Shown piece by piece: positions 17,051 through 25,468 of a stretch of DNA of 33,657 nucleotides. A program made the position numbers and the translations under genes. Positions within the stretch are counted from its first letter, which is position 1; every line of letters begins with the position of its first letter. The notes under the pieces were generated by a model. That model worked only from the letters and a program-made list of their open reading frames with translations, was not told the origin of the DNA and made no database searches. The stretch is from positions 1,031,871-1,065,527 of the forward strand of contig NZ_GG657754.1 in the NCBI RefSeq assembly GCF_000158915.1, given 5' to 3'. The DNA comes from Streptomyces himastatinicus ATCC 53653 (GTDB lineage: Bacteria > Actinomycetota > Actinomycetes > Streptomycetales > Streptomycetaceae).

Positions 17051-18861
17051 CCGGGCTGAGCAGTCTCTTCGCCGAGCCGGGTGAGGCCGCGCTGCCCCGG
17101 CTGACGCCCGAGGAGAACAAGGTGGTGCGGCGCGAGCTGGCCGAGCTGGAAGCGGGCGATTACAGCGGCCCGCTGCTCGACTCGCTGCGCAAGCTCGCGG
17201 CCGCCGTTCCCGAGCGGGTCCATGACGACAGCGCCCGGGTCCTGCTGCGGATGCACGAGATCGCGGGCTCGGGGAACTACCAGAGTTGCCTGTCGTCCCT
17301 GCCGCTCGTACGCGCCTGCTTCGAGCTCGGACTCGTATCCGTGGACTCCGAGGAGGGCCAGGGCCCGGCCGAGCTGATCGTCGGCCGGGGACACATCGCG
17401 CCGAGCTTCTACGCCGAGCACTACGTCCGTGGCACCTTCCCGTTCACACCGCTGGCCACCCTGCACCAGGGCGGACTGACCGGGGTGATCCACCGGGACC
17501 TGGGCTTCCGCAACACCATGCGGTACAGCCTCGGTGTGGGCGTCGCGCAGGCGGTGAGTCTCGCCGGCGCGATGGCCGAGCGGGGCGACAACCGCAAGGT
17601 GGTCTGCCTGGCCGGCGACGGCGAGTTGCAGGAGGGCGTGGTCTTCGAGTGCCTGCGCTTCGCCCACGACGCGGGTCTGACCAATCTGGTCCTGGTCGTG
17701 GACGCCAACGACATGGGCATCGAGCCGCTCCCGAAGCCGCTCAGCCGCGACTACCTGGCCGGCTATCTGCACCGCGTCGAGGAGGTCGACGGCCTGGACG
17801 CGAAGGCCGTCTCGGACTCGCTAGGCGAACTGCTGGCCGCGCCGGGGTCGGCGGCGCTGGTGTGCCGGACCCGCAAGGGCGACCACAGTTTCAAGCCGAA
17901 GCCGGCCGAGGGCTCGGCCGCACCGGCGAAGCCCGCCAAGGTGTCCTTCGCCGCGACCACCGGACGGATGCTGGCCGACCGCCAGGAGCGCACCGGCCGG
18001 GAACTCGCGGTGTTCACCGCCGACATGGCGAACCGCTTCGGACTGCGCGGCAAGGTGCCGTACACCAACACCGGGCTCGCGGAGACGCTCAGCCTCGGCC
18101 TGACCCTCGCGCTGCCCGAGCGGACGCTGAAGGTGGTCGCCACCGACGCGATGTACTACATGGACTCGCTCAGCATGCTCACCGAGGCGACCACCAGCGT
18201 GCGCAATCTGCTGGTGCTGGCCGGGCGCAGCTGGGGGGCCTGGGGCGGCGCGCACAACGCCGCGAACCTGCTCGGCCTGGTGATGAACACCCGCGTCTAC
18301 GAGCCGGTGACCGAGGCGGAGTTCGACGCCTGCCTGGACCGGCTGGACCACAACCCGGACATCACGCACGTTCTCAGCACGGTCGACGCGAAGTTCGACC
18401 CGCCCGGGGCGGACTGCTCCGCCGACGTGGACGGCGGAGTGTGGATCACCCCGCCCGCCGCCGGTGACCTGGGGACTGCCCTGGTCACCTTCGGCTACGC
18501 GACCGTACTCGTCGCGGAGGCCAACCGGGACCTCGGCCTGCCGCATCTGCACTGCGCGGCGCTCGACCCCGACCTCGACGCGGAGACCGTCGCGCGCTTG
18601 CGCGGCAGCGAACGGCTGCTGGCCATCGAGTACAACGGGGCGCACGGCGGCTTCGGCGAGCGGCTGCGCACGAAGTACCTGCTCCCGGCCGAGGTGCACG
18701 GCGTACAGCGGGACATCGCCAACCGCGTGCACGACAAGCAGCTCCGGCTGCACCGGATGAGCCCGGCGCAGCTGCGCGAACTGCTCGACGGAAGGCCGTC
18801 GGACACGGACGGCGAGGACCGTCCCGGGGAGGAGGCCCGCCGTGCGGCTGCACGCGCATGA
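17047..18861 (+). CDS. Compact single-chain transketolase-like ThDP enzyme
   Basis: The ATG at 17047 overlaps the aminotransferase stop and gives 604 residues, shorter than housekeeping transketolase (~660-700). The diphosphate-binding half is residues ~50-290, with VGRGHIAPSFYAEHY (His116) and the ThDP motif GDGELQEG ... DAND (191-222). A linker rich in Ala, Pro and Lys (~284-299) joins the pyrimidine half, which carries the catalytic Glu346 in NTGLAETLSLGL. A C-terminal transketolase domain follows. It resembles a fusion of the short split transketolase subunits found in secondary metabolism and carbohydrate pathways. The family transfers two-carbon ketol units between sugar phosphates. Next to an aminotransferase and SDR, it probably builds or cleaves the sugar backbone. 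Confidence 0.88.
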   Translation: MTGLSSLFAEPGEAALPRLTPEENKVVRRELAELEAGDYSGPLLDSLRKLAAAVPERVHDDSARVLLRMHEIAGSGNYQSCLSSLPLVRACFELGLVSVDSEEGQGPAELIVGRGHIAPSFYAEHYVRGTFPFTPLATLHQGGLTGVIHRDLGFRNTMRYSLGVGVAQAVSLAGAMAERGDNRKVVCLAGDGELQEGVVFECLRFAHDAGLTNLVLVVDANDMGIEPLPKPLSRDYLAGYLHRVEEVDGLDAKAVSDSLGELLAAPGSAALVCRTRKGDHSFKPKPAEGSAAPAKPAKVSFAATTGRMLADRQERTGRELAVFTADMANRFGLRGKVPYTNTGLAETLSLGLTLALPERTLKVVATDAMYYMDSLSMLTEATTSVRNLLVLAGRSWGAWGGAHNAANLLGLVMNTRVYEPVTEAEFDACLDRLDHNPDITHVLSTVDAKFDPPGADCSADVDGGVWITPPAAGDLGTALVTFGYATVLVAEANRDLGLPHLHCAALDPDLDAETVARLRGSERLLAIEYNGAHGGFGERLRTKYLLPAEVHGVQRDIANRVHDKQLRLHRMSPAQLRELLDGRPSDTDGEDRPGEEARRAAARA

Positions 18862-20221
18862 CTACCGGGCGCCGGACACCTCGGGCATCGTCGACGGCGC
18901 CATCCTCATGCATCGTGAGGTGGCCGAACTGCTGGCCGGCCACCGGAGCGTGGCCTGGCACGATCTGACCCGCGGCGCCGAGAGTGTCGCATCGGCCTCG
19001 CCGGGCGAGGTGGTGTACGCCGGGGCAGGCCCGTACGCCTTCCTGCACCATCTGTGGCGGGAGCGTACGAAGGGCCGCTTCCGGATCGTCCGCGAGGTGC
19101 ACACGGCGCTGTGGTCCGGCTACTGGGCACAGGAGGAGCTGTGCGCGCCGCTGCTGCGCCCCGGTGACCTGGTGCTGTTCCCGACCGAGTACACGCGCCG
19201 GCTGTTCATCCGGCATCTGGCGTCGGTCACCGAGGACAACTCGGCGGTCGCCTACCCCATGCTCGACCGGCTGCCCCGGCTTCCCCGGGCCCGGATACCG
19301 GCGCCCGACGAGCCGCTGCGCATCGGCTATCTCGGTGCTCTGTCCCTGGCGAAGAACTTCGACCAGGTGCTGTCGGTCTTCGCTCGCTGCCACCGGGCGA
19401 GCCCGGGGCGCGTCAGTCTGCTGTGCGCGGGCAAGCCGAACCATCCCCGCTGGGAGACCGATGCGGTGCTGGCGGAGCTGGGCCGGCAGGGGGTCGAGCC
19501 GGATGCCGTCCGGATGCTCGGCGTCCTGGGGCAGACCGAACTCGCCGGGTTCTTCTCGCAGATAGACGTGCTGCTGTTCCCGAGCACGGCGTCGCGGGAG
19601 ACGCTCGGCAGGGTGGTGCTGGAGGCGCTCGCCCACGGGATTCCGGTACTGGGCGCCGACATCGGCCCGGCCGTCGAACTGCTGCCCGCGCGCAATCTGG
19701 TGCCGACGGTGCTCAACACCGGGACCGCGTTCTCCATGAGCAGGGTCGAGGCGCTCGGCTGGGTCGACGAGGACGCCCTCGTGGACAAGCTGCGCGCCCG
19801 CGACTTCGAACCCGCGGATGTGATCGCCGAGTCGCCGTACCAGGACCGGACGTTCCTGCGGGCGCTGTCCGGCGAGGCGGTGCGACAGGAGATCGCCCAC
19901 GACGCCCGGCTGACCGATCGGCTGACGGTGGAGCGGCGGAAGGGCGTCGACCTGGACCGGGCGCTGGCACGGTCCGAGCAGATCTTCACCGACTTCTTCC
20001 GGCACCGGGACGACGGCCTGCTGTCCGCGGTGGACGCCCTGCCGGAGGAGCCGGCCCAAGGCCGCCGGCAGCTGCGGCGGCTGATCACCGAAGGAAGCCG
20101 CAATCTGGCGGACTACCGGGCTTTCCCCCGGCTCCTGGACGCCCTGTTGCTGCCCCCGCTCGACTACGGCCTGACGCCGGAGCCCGTAAGAACGACGCAT
20201 CGGAAGGACATGACGGCATGA
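18842..20221 (+). CDS. GT4-type (GT-B) glycosyltransferase
   Basis: GTG 18842 lies 20 bp inside the transketolase 3' end and just after GGGGAGGAGG, giving 459 residues. The C-terminal half is a GT-B nucleotide-sugar domain: LRIGYLGALSLAKNFDQVLSVF, LLCAGKPNHP, VRMLGVLGQTELAGFFSQIDVLLFPS, and the E-x7-E motif in SRETLGRVVLEALAHGIPVLG. The family transfers a sugar from a nucleotide donor, usually with retention. The N-terminal domain (RIVREVHTALWSGYW, FPTEYTRRLFI) is the acceptor side. A ~130-residue charged C-terminal extension after ~330 is unusual. It probably glycosylates the core made by the aminotransferase and transketolase. The acceptor and donor are unknown. Confidence 0.87.
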   Translation: MRLHAHDYRAPDTSGIVDGAILMHREVAELLAGHRSVAWHDLTRGAESVASASPGEVVYAGAGPYAFLHHLWRERTKGRFRIVREVHTALWSGYWAQEELCAPLLRPGDLVLFPTEYTRRLFIRHLASVTEDNSAVAYPMLDRLPRLPRARIPAPDEPLRIGYLGALSLAKNFDQVLSVFARCHRASPGRVSLLCAGKPNHPRWETDAVLAELGRQGVEPDAVRMLGVLGQTELAGFFSQIDVLLFPSTASRETLGRVVLEALAHGIPVLGADIGPAVELLPARNLVPTVLNTGTAFSMSRVEALGWVDEDALVDKLRARDFEPADVIAESPYQDRTFLRALSGEAVRQEIAHDARLTDRLTVERRKGVDLDRALARSEQIFTDFFRHRDDGLLSAVDALPEEPAQGRRQLRRLITEGSRNLADYRAFPRLLDALLLPPLDYGLTPEPVRTTHRKDMTA

Positions 20222-21075
20222 CGACGACGGAACGCGGGACCGGGACCGATACGGGGACAGGGACGGGGCTCGCCGGCAAGGTCGCGCTGGTCATCGGCGG
20301 GGGCCGGGGCATCGGCGCCGCCGCGGTGGAGGCGCTGGCCCGGCAGGACGCGACCGTGGTGGTGGCCGACACCGACCGGCTGCCCTCGGCTTTCAACCAC
20401 TACCGGTCCACCCGGGTGAGCGGGTTCGCCGACGCCCAGAAGCTGGCGGCCCGGCTGAGCGAGGCGGGACTGCGGGTGACCGCGGCGGAGGTCGATGCCA
20501 CCGACGAGGCCGCGGTGCGCGAGCTGTACGGGTCGCTGGCAGGCGGGCCGGGGCGGCTCGACGTGGTCGTCAACGCCTTCGGGGTGACCCATGTCAGCCC
20601 GGTGGAGCAGATGGAGCTCACGGAGTTCCAGCAGGTGGTGTCCGGCAATCTGGACGGGGTCTTCCTGTCCTCCAAGCACGCCGTGCCGCTGCTGCGCGAC
20701 TCCGGCGGCGGGTCGATCATCAACTTCTCCTCGGTGTCGGGGCGCAGCGGCTTCGCCAAGGTGGCGCACTACTGCGCCGCGAAGTTCGGGGTGATCGGCT
20801 TCTCCTCCTCGCTCGCCCTGGAGGTGGCCCGCGACGGCATCCGGGTCAACGCGATCTGCCCCGGGATGATCCGGACCAATATGTGGAGCTATCTCCTGTC
20901 GGCGTTCGTCCGGCCCGGCGAGACCGAGGACGAGTGCTGGGAGCGGATGCGCACCATGATTCCCCAGCGGGAGTTCCAGACTCCCGAGGACATCGCGGAG
21001 CTGGTGGTCTTCCTGGCCACGGCGAAGAAGGTCACCGGCCAGGCGATCAGCGTCGACGGCGGGATGACGGCATGA
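20218..21075 (+). CDS. Short-chain dehydrogenase/reductase with insertion after beta-2
   Basis: ATG 20218 overlaps the glycosyltransferase stop and gives 285 residues. After a Thr-Gly repeat at the N-terminus, the Rossmann glycine motif is GGGRGIG (27-33). NAFG (119-122) stands for the usual NNAG, the catalytic Ser is at 171/172, and Tyr185/Lys189 form YCAAK. DGGMTA ends the protein. Asp51 after beta-2 suggests NAD rather than NADP. An insertion of ~20 residues (LPSAFNHYRSTRVSGFADAQ) follows that Asp; similar inserts occur in some polyol and mycofactocin-linked SDRs. The likely role is oxidation or reduction of a hydroxyl in the sugar-like intermediate. It is coupled to the next gene by ATGA. 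Confidence 0.9.
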   Translation: MTTTERGTGTDTGTGTGLAGKVALVIGGGRGIGAAAVEALARQDATVVVADTDRLPSAFNHYRSTRVSGFADAQKLAARLSEAGLRVTAAEVDATDEAAVRELYGSLAGGPGRLDVVVNAFGVTHVSPVEQMELTEFQQVVSGNLDGVFLSSKHAVPLLRDSGGGSIINFSSVSGRSGFAKVAHYCAAKFGVIGFSSSLALEVARDGIRVNAICPGMIRTNMWSYLLSAFVRPGETEDECWERMRTMIPQREFQTPEDIAELVVFLATAKKVTGQAISVDGGMTA

Positions 21076-21686
21076 CGGCGACGCAGCCCACGGGCGCCGC
21101 ACAGGCGGAGGTGGTGTTCGGCTTCGACGAGGGCTGGAGCTGGTCGGCCGAGCCGCTCTCCTGCTCGCGTACCGGCGGGTCACTGGAGATCACCGCGCCA
21201 GGTGGGGCCGATCTGTTCGCCATGCCCGGCGCCCACGAGGCGAGCGGACTGCCGCTGCTCCAGCGCACGGTCCGGGGCGACTTCACCGCCTGGACCCGGA
21301 TCTCGGTCGACGGCGCCGCGTTCGGCGACGCGGGCGGGATCGCCCTGCACGGCCCCGAGGGCTGGTTCAAGGTCTGCGTGGAACGGGTCAAGGCGAGTGG
21401 CTGGGCGGTGGTCACCGTGCTGTCCCGGCCGGTGTCCGACGAGGCGCTGGGGCCGGCGCTGGCCGGTCCCGAGGCGGAGCTGCTGGTGACCCGCGAGGGG
21501 CCCCGGCAGGCGGTGTTCTTCCGTGAGGCGCCCGAGGACGACTGGCGGTTCGTACGAACGTTCTTCGGCTTCTCGGAGCCGGAGCTGCGGCTGGGGCTCT
21601 TCGTCCAGGCTCCGTTCACCCCCTCCGCCTCAGCCGTCTTCGCCCCGGTCAGGCTCCGCCCCACGGCCCTGCGCGACCGGAGGTGA
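21072..21686 (+). CDS. DUF1349 (concanavalin-like) protein
   Basis: ATG 21072 overlaps the SDR stop, giving 204 residues. The sequence matches DUF1349: SLEITAPGGADLFAMPG, DFTAWTRISVDG, AGGIALHGPEGWFKVCVER, ELLVTREGPRQAVFFREAPEDDWRFVRTFF and ELRLGLFVQAPF. The fold is a concanavalin/lectin-like beta sandwich, usually of unknown function. There is no signal peptide, so it should be cytoplasmic. Its place inside a tightly coupled run of sugar-modifying genes suggests it binds or processes a carbohydrate intermediate. That is inference. Confidence 0.82.
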   Translation: MTATQPTGAAQAEVVFGFDEGWSWSAEPLSCSRTGGSLEITAPGGADLFAMPGAHEASGLPLLQRTVRGDFTAWTRISVDGAAFGDAGGIALHGPEGWFKVCVERVKASGWAVVTVLSRPVSDEALGPALAGPEAELLVTREGPRQAVFFREAPEDDWRFVRTFFGFSEPELRLGLFVQAPFTPSASAVFAPVRLRPTALRDRR

Positions 21687-22936
21687 CCATGCCGGTGCCG
21701 CCCGCCGCACCCGCCCGGGTACGCGTCGTGGCCCCGCTGGTGCTGTCCTTGCTGCTGGGTGTGGTCACCGCGGCGCTGGGAGCGGCGTTGCCGCTGCTCA
21801 GGTCCGCGTACGGGCTGCCCGAGGGGAGCGGGGCCGAGCTGGTCGGGCTGTACAACTTGGGTGCGCTCGCCGGGGTCGCCGCGTGCGGTCTTGGCGGCCG
21901 TACCCCCGCCGGGGGGTCCACCACCGGGCGCCCGGTCCTCCCGCTGCTGGCCGCGTTCGCGGGCGGCTGCGCGGGGATGGCGCTCGCGCCCACCTGGTGG
22001 CTGCTGAACGCGTTCGCCACGGCGACGGGCTTCGGCTTCGGCGGGCTGCTGCTGTATCTGAACGCCTTCTTCGGCCGCTTCCCGGGGCGGCGCGGGCTGC
22101 TGCTGATGAATCTGCTGCACGCGTGCTTCGGCGCGGGCGCCACCGTGGGACCGCTGCTGGTGGGCCGGTTCGGTGAGGTGCCGTGGCTGCTGCTGGTGAC
22201 GGCGGGGCTGACGGCGCCGCTCCTCTGGCCGACCCGGCACCTCGGCACGGCGGGCCCCGGCGCCCCACCCACGCCCGACACCGGCACCGACGCCCCGGCC
22301 GGGCGCCGGAGCCTGCCCCTGCTGGCCGTGTTCGCGGCCGTGGCCTTCCTGTACGCGGGAGTGGAGGCCGGTACCGGCGCGCTGGAGTCCACCCACCTGG
22401 AGGCCGCGGGCCGTTCCGCCGAGAGTGCCGCCGGGCTCACCGCGCTGTTCTGGGCGGGCCTCACCGCCGGCCGGGTGGTGCTGCCGCCCGTGACGCACCG
22501 GCTGGGTCCACCGCGGCTGGTCCTGCTCTGCCTGCTCGCCGCCACCGGCCTGCTCCTCACCACGCTCGACGACCGCTGGGCACCGGCGGGCTACGGACTG
22601 GCCGGCTTCGCGCTGGGCACGGTCTTCCCGACCGTGCTCGTCTGGGCCACCGCCGCCCTGCCGCTCCCACCGGAGCGCGTCAGCGCCGTGCTGCTGCTGA
22701 CCAATCTGATCGGCAGCGCTGCCCTGCCGCCCCTGCTGGGCCTGTTCGCTGCCCCGGCCCGGGCAGCCGTGTCGATTCCGCTGTCGATCGCCACTCTCAC
22801 CCTGCTGTGCGGCCTGGCCGTCACGGCCGCCGTCGCCCTGGCCCGGCGGGCGGATCCGACCGCCGCCCGCCGTCACCCCGACCGACCCGACCGACCCGAC
22901 CGACCCGACCGACCCGACCAGAAGGTAAGGACATGA
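21683..22936 (+). CDS. MFS transporter, fucose-permease-like, probable product exporter
   Basis: The start is GTG 21683 (GTGA overlap with the previous stop) or ATG 21689, giving about 417 residues. About twelve hydrophobic segments are visible. Motifs such as LYNLGALAGVAACGL, NLLHACFGAGATVGPLLVG and FLYAGVEAGTGALESTHLEA recall the fucose/sugar permease (FHS-like) branch of the MFS rather than drug-type DHA families. A central hydrophilic loop (Pro/Gly/Thr-rich) joins the halves. The C-terminus is a run of Pro-Asp-Arg repeats from a 9-bp DNA repeat. In this operon it most likely exports a hydrophilic, sugar-like product. Confidence 0.85.
   Translation: MTMPVPPAAPARVRVVAPLVLSLLLGVVTAALGAALPLLRSAYGLPEGSGAELVGLYNLGALAGVAACGLGGRTPAGGSTTGRPVLPLLAAFAGGCAGMALAPTWWLLNAFATATGFGFGGLLLYLNAFFGRFPGRRGLLLMNLLHACFGAGATVGPLLVGRFGEVPWLLLVTAGLTAPLLWPTRHLGTAGPGAPPTPDTGTDAPAGRRSLPLLAVFAAVAFLYAGVEAGTGALESTHLEAAGRSAESAAGLTALFWAGLTAGRVVLPPVTHRLGPPRLVLLCLLAATGLLLTTLDDRWAPAGYGLAGFALGTVFPTVLVWATAALPLPPERVSAVLLLTNLIGSAALPPLLGLFAAPARAAVSIPLSIATLTLLCGLAVTAAVALARRADPTAARRHPDRPDRPDRPDRPDQKVRT
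22877..22919 (+). repeat. 9-bp tandem repeat encoding Pro-Asp-Arg units
   Basis: The unit CCCGACCGA is repeated about 4.8 times without interruption at the 3' end of the transporter gene and codes for (PDR)n. A perfect in-frame repeat like this is prone to copy-number slippage. It changes only the cytoplasmic tail and the distance to the next start. Confidence 0.85.
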
Positions 22937-23928
22937 CCTCACCGCAGCCCGTCACCGAGTTGTTCTGGGCGTACTGGAAGACCAAGACGATGCTCAGCGC
23001 CATCGAGCTGGGCGTCTTCACCGAGCTGGCCAAGGAGCCGCTGCGCGGAGACGAGCTGGCCGGCCGGCTCGGTCTCGGCCCCGGCGCCGTCGGCGACTTC
23101 CTGGACGCCCTGGTGGCGCTCGACCTGCTGGACCGTACCGGCGATGTCTACGCCAATACCCCCGCGGCCGACGAATACCTGGACGCGGGCAAGCCCGCCA
23201 CCTATCTCGGCGACAGCTACCTGACCCAGTGCGCGGGCCTGGCCGACGACCTGACGGGAGTGCTGCGGACCGGCGAGGCGCTGCGCGGGGCCCGTACCGG
23301 CCGGGACTTCTACGCCGACACGTACGCGACGTCGAACTCGGTCCGCGCCTTCCAGCGGGACATGACGGCGCTGAGCATCGGCTCGGCACGGGTGATCGCG
23401 GACAGCTTCCCCTGGGACGACTACCGCTCGCTCGCCGACATCGGCACGTCCGAGGGCGCGCTGCCCGGCCGGATCCTGCTGCGCCACCCGCACCTGACCG
23501 CGGTCGGCTTCGACCTGCCGCAGGCCCGCGAGGGGTTCGAGGAGTACACCGGCGCGCTCGACCTCGCCGACCGGATGAGCTTCCAGCCCGGGGACTTCTT
23601 CCGCGACGAACTGCCCTCGGCCGACGTGCTGGTGTTCGGGCACATCCTGCACAACTGGGGGCTGGAGGAGAAGCGGCTGCTGCTGGACAAGGCGTACCGT
23701 GCGCTGCCGGAGGGCGGGGCCGTGCTGATCTACGAGACGCTGATCGACGGCGACCGGCGGAGCAACGCGGTCGGGCTGATCCTCAGCCTCATGATGCACC
23801 TGGAGGTCCCCGGCGGCTTCGACTACACCGGTCCCGAGTGCCAGGAATGGCTGCGTGAGGCGGGCTTCCGGGAGACCCGCGTGGAACACCTGGACGGTCC
23901 GGAATCCATGATCATCGGATTCAAGTGA
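22933..23928 (+). CDS. COMT-like O-methyltransferase fold protein with altered SAM motif
   Basis: ATG 22933 overlaps the transporter stop; the product is 331 residues. The N-terminal dimerisation/winged-helix domain (AYWKTKTMLSAIELGVFTELAKEPLRGDELAGRL) and the C-terminal domain (GFDLPQAREGF, GDFFRDELPSADVLVFGHILHNWGLEEKRLLLDKAYRALPEGG, VLIYETLIDGD) place it in the Methyltransf_2 family. Motif I is DIGTSEGALPGRIL instead of DVGGGxGxL, which weakens but need not abolish SAM binding. The usual catalytic-His region is HNW. Probable role: O-methylation of a hydroxyl on the product. Some relatives do non-methyl chemistry, so the activity is uncertain. It is coupled by GTGA to the next gene. Confidence 0.85.
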   Translation: MTSPQPVTELFWAYWKTKTMLSAIELGVFTELAKEPLRGDELAGRLGLGPGAVGDFLDALVALDLLDRTGDVYANTPAADEYLDAGKPATYLGDSYLTQCAGLADDLTGVLRTGEALRGARTGRDFYADTYATSNSVRAFQRDMTALSIGSARVIADSFPWDDYRSLADIGTSEGALPGRILLRHPHLTAVGFDLPQAREGFEEYTGALDLADRMSFQPGDFFRDELPSADVLVFGHILHNWGLEEKRLLLDKAYRALPEGGAVLIYETLIDGDRRSNAVGLILSLMMHLEVPGGFDYTGPECQEWLREAGFRETRVEHLDGPESMIIGFK

Positions 23929-24797
23929 GCAGGGCGGGCACACAGCCGGCGACGGCCGCCGCGAGCGACCTCGTCATGTTCTGGAACCTGTACGAGGCGG
24001 GCATCGACCGGCTGGAAGGCCGGGACGAACGCTGGCTGCTGCAGCGGGACATCGTCGCGGAACACCGGCCCCGGGTACTGATGACCACCGAGGGGTGGGG
24101 CTGGGACCGGGACGGGGGGCGGTTCTTCGAGGACGCCAAGGCCGGGTTCGGCATGGACGGCGCGCTGTTCACCGCGAAGACCGGCTGCCATCTGGCGATC
24201 TTCTGGCAGCGGGACATCGAACCAGTGGAGACCGAGCGGACACCGCACGACCTCGCCGCGTGGCACGGCCACGGCAGCGCCACGCTGCGGCTGCCCGGGT
24301 GGTCGCACGAGCTGCGGTTCGTCGTGGCTCATCTGGACCCGTTCAGCCCCACGAACCGGCGGATCGAGTCCGACCGGCTGCGCCGGTACGCGAACCCCGG
24401 TGCGCCGGCCCCCACGGTCATGGCCATGGACGCGAACTCCCTCCCGCCGGACGATCCGGAGCCGGACTGGACGACCGTGCCCCGCCACCGCCGCGACGAC
24501 CACCGGTGGCCCGGCGAGAAGCACGCCGACCGCGCTCCGCTGCGGCGGCTGCTGGGCGAGGCCGAGGATCCGCTGTTCGTCGACGCGGGAGCCCATGCGC
24601 GGGATCGCTCGCCGACCTTCGGACACCACCCGCCGGGCCAGGCGCCGCGCCGCATCGACGTGTTCCTGCTGTCGCCGGCCCTGACCGGGGCACTGGCCTC
24701 GTACCAGGCGGTGGACGACCCCCGGCTGCTCCCGCACGACGGACGGCCGGGCGCCTCCGACCACCGGCCGATCACCCTCCGGCTCCGCCGCCGGTAA
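23925..24797 (+). CDS. Endonuclease/exonuclease/phosphatase-fold hydrolase
   Basis: The start is GTG 23925, overlapping the previous stop as GTGA; the product is 290 residues. The EEP metal-site motifs appear in order: MFWNLYEAG (Asn), LMTTEGWGWD (Glu), VVAHLDPFSPTNR (His, Asp), MAMDANSLPP (Asp, Asn), RRIDVFLLSP and GASDHRPITL (Asp-His). The fold hydrolyses phosphate esters in nucleic acids, inositol phosphates or lipids. No DNA-binding extension or signal peptide is visible. In this setting I favour phosphomonoester or phosphodiester hydrolysis of a small-molecule intermediate, but DNA repair activity cannot be ruled out. Confidence 0.82.
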   Translation: MSRAGTQPATAAASDLVMFWNLYEAGIDRLEGRDERWLLQRDIVAEHRPRVLMTTEGWGWDRDGGRFFEDAKAGFGMDGALFTAKTGCHLAIFWQRDIEPVETERTPHDLAAWHGHGSATLRLPGWSHELRFVVAHLDPFSPTNRRIESDRLRRYANPGAPAPTVMAMDANSLPPDDPEPDWTTVPRHRRDDHRWPGEKHADRAPLRRLLGEAEDPLFVDAGAHARDRSPTFGHHPPGQAPRRIDVFLLSPALTGALASYQAVDDPRLLPHDGRPGASDHRPITLRLRRR

Positions 24798-24821
24798 CCG
24801 GACCTGAGGAAGGGGCTCTCC

Positions 24822-25430
24822 ATGGACGATGACAGGGAAGCGACCGACGAGCGGGGACACCTGGACGCGCTCAAGGCCCGGATGGCCGGCGGGCTGCCGT
24901 ACGTGTCCACCGAGCCGGCCCTGATGCCCTACCGGGAGCGCTGTGCCCGGCTCCTGGACGCGTTCAACGCGACCGCGCTCACCGACGACGAGGCCCGGCA
25001 GCCGATTCTTCACGAGCTGCTCGGCCGGGTCGGGCCCGGCGGCTGGGTGATGCCCCGGTTCCTGTGCGAATTCGGCTTCTTCATCGAGCTGGGCGCCGAG
25101 ATCAGGATCAACTTCGACGCCGTGCTTCTGGACTGCGCGCCGATCGTGCTGGGGTCGCGCGTCTGGCTGGCGCCGAGGTGCCAGCTCTACACCGCCGACC
25201 ACGACCTCGACCCCGGGCGGCGGAGCGCCATGTGGGAGCGGGCCCGGCCGATCACCATCGGGGACGACGTGTGGCTCGGCGGCGGGGTGATCGTGCTGCC
25301 GGGGGTGACCATCGGCGAACGGACCGTCGTGGGCGCCGGAAGCGTGGTCACGAAGGACCTGCCGGCCGACGTGATCGCGGCGGGCAACCCCGCCCGCGTG
25401 ATCCGCGAGGTGCCGCGGCCACAGCCGTGA
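24822..25430 (+). CDS. Maltose/NodL-type hexapeptide-repeat O-acetyltransferase
   Basis: ATG 24822 follows GAGGAAGGGG; the product is 202 residues, normal for the family. An N-terminal Mac-domain-like helix region (YRERCARLLDAFNA) precedes a left-handed beta helix. That helix carries YTADHDLDPGRR with the catalytic His127, then PITIGDDVWLGGGVIVLPGVTIG, TVVGAGSVVTKDLPADVIAAGNPARVI. These enzymes acetylate a sugar hydroxyl (maltose, galactoside, Nod factor) using acetyl-CoA. It supports a sugar-like product and predicts an O-acetyl group. Confidence 0.92.
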   Translation: MDDDREATDERGHLDALKARMAGGLPYVSTEPALMPYRERCARLLDAFNATALTDDEARQPILHELLGRVGPGGWVMPRFLCEFGFFIELGAEIRINFDAVLLDCAPIVLGSRVWLAPRCQLYTADHDLDPGRRSAMWERARPITIGDDVWLGGGVIVLPGVTIGERTVVGAGSVVTKDLPADVIAAGNPARVIREVPRPQP

Positions 25431-25468
25431 ACCCACTCCCCCCTTGACGTACCCACGAAAGGTTCCTG

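Noticed and set aside
15731..18861. 3-amino-5-hydroxybenzoate (ansamycin starter) sub-cluster, because of aminotransferase plus transketolase
   Set aside because: No AHBA synthase, aminoDHQ synthase or dehydratase is present, and the aminotransferase is class III rather than the sugar/AHBA type.
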